Part shown: one piece after another, positions 61,907 to 64,000 of the stretch
How the letters are laid out: the number at the start of each line of letters is the position of its first letter
How positions within the stretch are numbered: the first letter of the stretch is position 1
Origin: Stictocephala bisonia
Lineage: Eukaryota > Arthropoda > Insecta > Hemiptera > Membracidae
Reading direction: 5' to 3'
NCBI GenBank assembly: GCA_035578905.1
Contig: JAQJVL010000151.1
Coordinates: 1,573,001 to 1,637,000 of the forward strand
Length of the DNA: 64,000 nt
The notes under the pieces: model-generated
The model's database searches: none
What the model saw: only the letters and a program-made list of their open reading frames with translations
What the model was told of the DNA's origin: nothing
Program-made: the position numbers and the translations under genes

Positions 61907-62297
61907 TATCAACGAGGAACTCTAAACACAAGTGCCCGCAAAGTACTGAGTCAAAATCCTGTTGTCTTTCGTTATTATACTTTATATTAACAATGGGACC
62001 CCAATACATAATCAATTCCATAGGAGGACGCAAGTTACCAAAACTGTCATAGTACAAAACCTCGTTACCTAGCTTTTTATAACAAACCCAATGTGTACCT
62101 TCCCCCTGTATACTGTCCAAATTAATAATTGCGCTTTCGTTCAATCTAGGTTTATTCGGAAGTGTGTCCCTCATGTAAACACCTCGAAAGTGTGGAATGT
62201 TTAATTTTTTAGCGTAGGTAACAAGTTCGTGGTTTGATAGGGCATGTCCGGGAACGTAGACTAATTTGAAGTTTTTTTTTTCTTCTTGCAAGTGCAT
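61893..62297 (-). CDS. Adenain-like cysteine protease (virion maturation protease)
   Basis: 134 aa. Family C5/Ulp1-fold features are in order: His69 in GTHWVCY, Asp84 in YYDSFG, Gln112/113 before the last block, and the nucleophile Cys120 in DSVLCGHLCL. In adenoviruses and Polintons this enzyme cleaves capsid and core precursors during maturation, usually at glycine-rich sites. The ATG at 62297 lies inside the 3' end of the PLA2 gene, overlapping by 37 bp in another frame, and its own 3' end overlaps the minor capsid start by 14 bp, so the three are likely co-expressed. It is short compared with adenain, fitting a minimal Polinton protease. No breaks are seen. Confidence 0.82.
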   Translation of the reverse strand: MHLQEEKKNFKLVYVPGHALSNHELVTYAKKLNIPHFRGVYMRDTLPNKPRLNESAIINLDSIQGEGTHWVCYKKLGNEVLYYDSFGNLRPPMELIMYWGPIVNIKYNNERQQDFDSVLCGHLCLEFLVDNVLP

Positions 62298-62773
62298 TTC
62301 TTCTTGTTTTTAGGTGCATTCTTAACACCTCGGCCTACCCAGGGTCTTAGATACAAGCCCTCACCCTTCTTTCTCTTATGAGAACCGCCCAACTTTGCTT
62401 TCGCCTTCATGGCTGTTGTAACTACCCAAGCTGCGGCTTTCTCACCCACAGACGAATCTGATGCCTTAAACCTTTGCCAAGCTCGTTCGGCCAAGTCTCT
62501 GTCAGCTTGCGCTCTCCGCGCTGTGTCTGAATACTGTGAGTAGGCTATGTCGTGGGCCTTGCAGGCTTCGTCCAGACCGTTTATTCCCTGATCACCACGA
62601 GCTAATCTCTTCTTTAACTTGGTGCCACCTCCACAGTACCTGTATCCTGGTAGGTGAAGTTCCACTGGCAGTAGATCAATACCCCTGTTTAAGGCTGTTC
62701 CAGCTAAACTTCCAATTCCTTCGAGTGCACTAGAAACAAGTCCTCTTCCACGACGTGACGATTTCTTCTTCAT
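62261..62773 (-). CDS. Basic virion protein with parvovirus-type phospholipase A2 domain
   Basis: 170 aa. A basic N-terminus is followed by a glycine/alanine amphipathic stretch, then LPGYRYCGGGTKL (residues 41-53, with the calcium-loop pattern Y-x-G-x-G) and KAHDIAYSQY (72-81) holding the His-Asp catalytic pair. The C-terminus is very Lys/Arg-rich, like DNA-binding core proteins. Such PLA2 domains are known from parvovirus VP1 and have been described in adintovirus-like elements, where they may help membrane passage. Activity here is inferred from motifs only. 142 bp separate it from the fibre gene; its 3' end overlaps the protease start. The frame is intact. Confidence 0.8.
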   Translation of the reverse strand: MKKKSSRRGRGLVSSALEGIGSLAGTALNRGIDLLPVELHLPGYRYCGGGTKLKKRLARGDQGINGLDEACKAHDIAYSQYSDTARRAQADRDLAERAWQRFKASDSSVGEKAAAWVVTTAMKAKAKLGGSHKRKKGEGLYLRPWVGRGVKNAPKNKKKCTCKKKKKTSN

Positions 62774-62915
62774 TATATGTGTCTCTTACGAAGGTTAGTT
62801 GAAGAATGAAGGGACTTAGCTATATTTCACTTTATATTACCCCTCACCTTGTTCACCGAAAATTTCAGTCCAGTTTATGTAGTTATCGGCGGTCAGTGTT
62901 TCTGTACTCCGCCCT

Positions 62916-63722
62916 TTAGCACCATGAATATGGGAAAAAAAGTACCTGACCGAATTTTCTAAGTTGTTTTTCAGATTTAGCGCTGTTTTCATAAATCCGC
63001 CCCTCCAGTGCACTAACCGTATCTTTAAGTGATGTCAGCACTGAACCTATAGTTGTTGTTTGTTGACCTAATATTTCCAAAATATGCGATTTTGCTTCGG
63101 TTAACACTTTTAGGTTTACAGCCTCGTCCATTTCTTTCGCATCTCTAACAGATTTAATTCCCATATTATCAAAGTCCCAGTCATCCTTGCGTTTCTTTGG
63201 ACAGTTTGCCACTAGATAGGACTTGGTTACAGCATCTTGATTATCATGTGGGTCAGCTACAGAAACTAAACGTCGCTTTTCAAAACTCCAATAACTACTA
63301 GTTTTAACAGGAACGGCAGCATCTACGTAACGTTTGGTCGCCGCATGATTCGGACCTGTAGGGTCTTTTACCCTTGTTATAAGCCTATCTCCTACGTTGA
63401 CTGTTTTTTGTTGGTACAGTACACATTGTTCACCTATAGTTTTTAAATTCACGGCATCTCCGAGCTCCTTTGGTGATGCTAAATTTTCTATTCTTTTGTT
63501 ACGCGCAGAATAGCTGTTTTGTAAGTTTGGCATTGTGTTAGCCTCAAGGTATGTTCTCGTAACAACATCGTTGTCTGCCACGGGCACACCGACGTTAACC
63601 ATTCGTTTATTTTCAATATCATAGTTTCCTTCAGGTGTTAGTTTAAAACCTTCACCCTGCGGTCCTTTACCACTTACATTGCCCTCTGAGGGCAAGACAC
63701 GTCCAAACTTGTCTACAGACAT
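62916..63722 (-). CDS. Fibre-like protein with phage-tail-fibre-type repeats and C-terminal coiled coil
   Basis: 268 aa from the ATG at 63722 (MSVDKFGRVLPSEG). The frame is open 20 codons further up, but that extension is aromatic and lacks the pattern, so the inner start is preferred. Five repeats of ~36-38 residues carry the signature K-R-(L/I/M)-x-x-V-x-x-P-x4-DAV-x4-YL, near residues 39-62, 74-96, 113-136, 149-172 and 187-207, followed by a heptad-rich region (208-265). Similar repeats occur in trimeric tail or receptor-binding fibres. A role as vertex spike attached to the penton is plausible by gene position. No knob-like head domain is visible. Confidence 0.65.
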   Translation of the reverse strand: MSVDKFGRVLPSEGNVSGKGPQGEGFKLTPEGNYDIENKRMVNVGVPVADNDVVTRTYLEANTMPNLQNSYSARNKRIENLASPKELGDAVNLKTIGEQCVLYQQKTVNVGDRLITRVKDPTGPNHAATKRYVDAAVPVKTSSYWSFEKRRLVSVADPHDNQDAVTKSYLVANCPKKRKDDWDFDNMGIKSVRDAKEMDEAVNLKVLTEAKSHILEILGQQTTTIGSVLTSLKDTVSALEGRIYENSAKSEKQLRKFGQVLFFPYSWC

Positions 63723-63784
63723 AGTCGAACTGATGAAAATATACGTATGAAAATACTTTTTATACACAAAATAAGTATCCATGT

Positions 63785-64000
63785 TTACACATAAGCGATT
63801 AATGCTTTGTATCGGCTATTACCAGCTCCTGATATAATTTTAGCTTCTTTTAATTCCTCGATTATGTTTTGAATTTCGTTCCTATGGTTAGCATTTCCGG
63901 CCTCTGTCGAAGCTATAATAAGTTTTAATCTATCACATAATTCGTTTGGATTGTCCCAATAGGAAATGTCACGTGATCTAAAGTCTTTTAGCCCTTTACC
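63785..64000 (-). CDS. Conserved Polinton-associated protein, C-terminal part only
   Basis: 71 codons open from the window edge to TAA at 63787-63785. It reads YWDNPNELCDRLKLIIASTE and HRNEIQNIIEELKEAKII, a helix-rich pattern that I associate with a common uncharacterised protein of insect Polintons. The stop lies 62 bp before the fibre start. The N-terminus is outside the window. Function unknown. Confidence 0.7.
   Translation of the reverse strand, partial: GKGLKDFRSRDISYWDNPNELCDRLKLIIASTEAGNANHRNEIQNIIEELKEAKIISGAGNSRYKALIAYV

Larger units (their letters stand above)
59377..64000 (-). mobile_element. Integrated Polinton/Maverick-type (adintovirus-like) virus, virion-gene half
   Basis: Seven minus-strand genes packed with 60-140-bp gaps or overlaps encode a major capsid protein, minor capsid protein, adenain-like protease, PLA2-domain protein, fibre-like protein and two conserved unknowns. 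The gene set and the capsid families are those of Polintons, which combine transposon integration with an adenovirus-like virion module. All but the minor capsid gene are open. DNA polymerase B, integrase and the packaging ATPase are absent and should lie beyond 64,000 if the element is complete. The inner end was not found. Confidence 0.85.

Overview
The window looks like an AT-rich, repeat-laden insect nuclear chromosome. The arthropod reading rests on a split chaoptin-like leucine-rich-repeat (LRR) gene, jockey/CR1- and I/R1-like retrotransposon fragments, tRNA-derived SINEs and TA-flanked inverted-repeat elements. The species cannot be named from sequence alone; a hemipteran-like genome is only an impression.

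Positions 1-17,000 hold a large intron-split gene on the minus strand. Five exons can be phased together: 16828-16672, 14312-14171, 8228-8118, 6808-4345 and 2948-2811 or beyond. They encode a signal peptide, an N-terminal cysteine cap and a long run of LRRs resembling chaoptin, the photoreceptor cell-adhesion protein. The main exon is open for 821 codons. However, the 111-bp third exon has an in-frame TGA, and the last recognisable exon runs into a stop before any C-terminal cap. The gene is therefore newly damaged, alternatively spliced (exon 3 can be skipped in frame) or affected by a base error. Its introns contain foldback elements, LINE debris and minisatellites.

Positions 17,000-57,000 hold almost no protein-coding sequence beyond transposon remnants. 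At least eleven separate tandem arrays occur, with units of 43, 117, 15, 39, 33, ~77, 95, 32, ~122 and 65 bp, plus (TA)n tracts. The largest are a ~122-bp satellite of about 38 copies (47.7-52.4 kb) with higher-order structure and a 65-bp satellite of about 48 copies (53.6-56.8 kb). Between them lie fragments of at least three LINEs, three SINE copies, a nested foldback transposon and a 669-bp inverted-repeat element. The long ORFs inside the arrays arise because several unit lengths are multiples of three and lack stops.

Positions 57,900-58,750 form a GC-rich, CpG-rich island packed with motifs resembling animal promoter sites (E-box palindrome, YY1-like, E2F-like, NRF1-like, ETS-like), followed by repeated TATA-like motifs.

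Positions 59,377-64,000 contain a compact block of minus-strand genes from an integrated Polinton/Maverick-type (adintovirus-like) DNA virus. In transcription order these are a partial unknown protein, a fibre-like repeat protein, a parvovirus-type phospholipase A2 domain protein, an adenain-like cysteine protease, a frameshifted minor capsid (penton-like) gene, the major capsid protein and an unknown 153-aa protein. Three consecutive genes overlap. This is the virion half of such an element. Polymerase, integrase and packaging ATPase would be expected beyond 64,000 and are not seen here.
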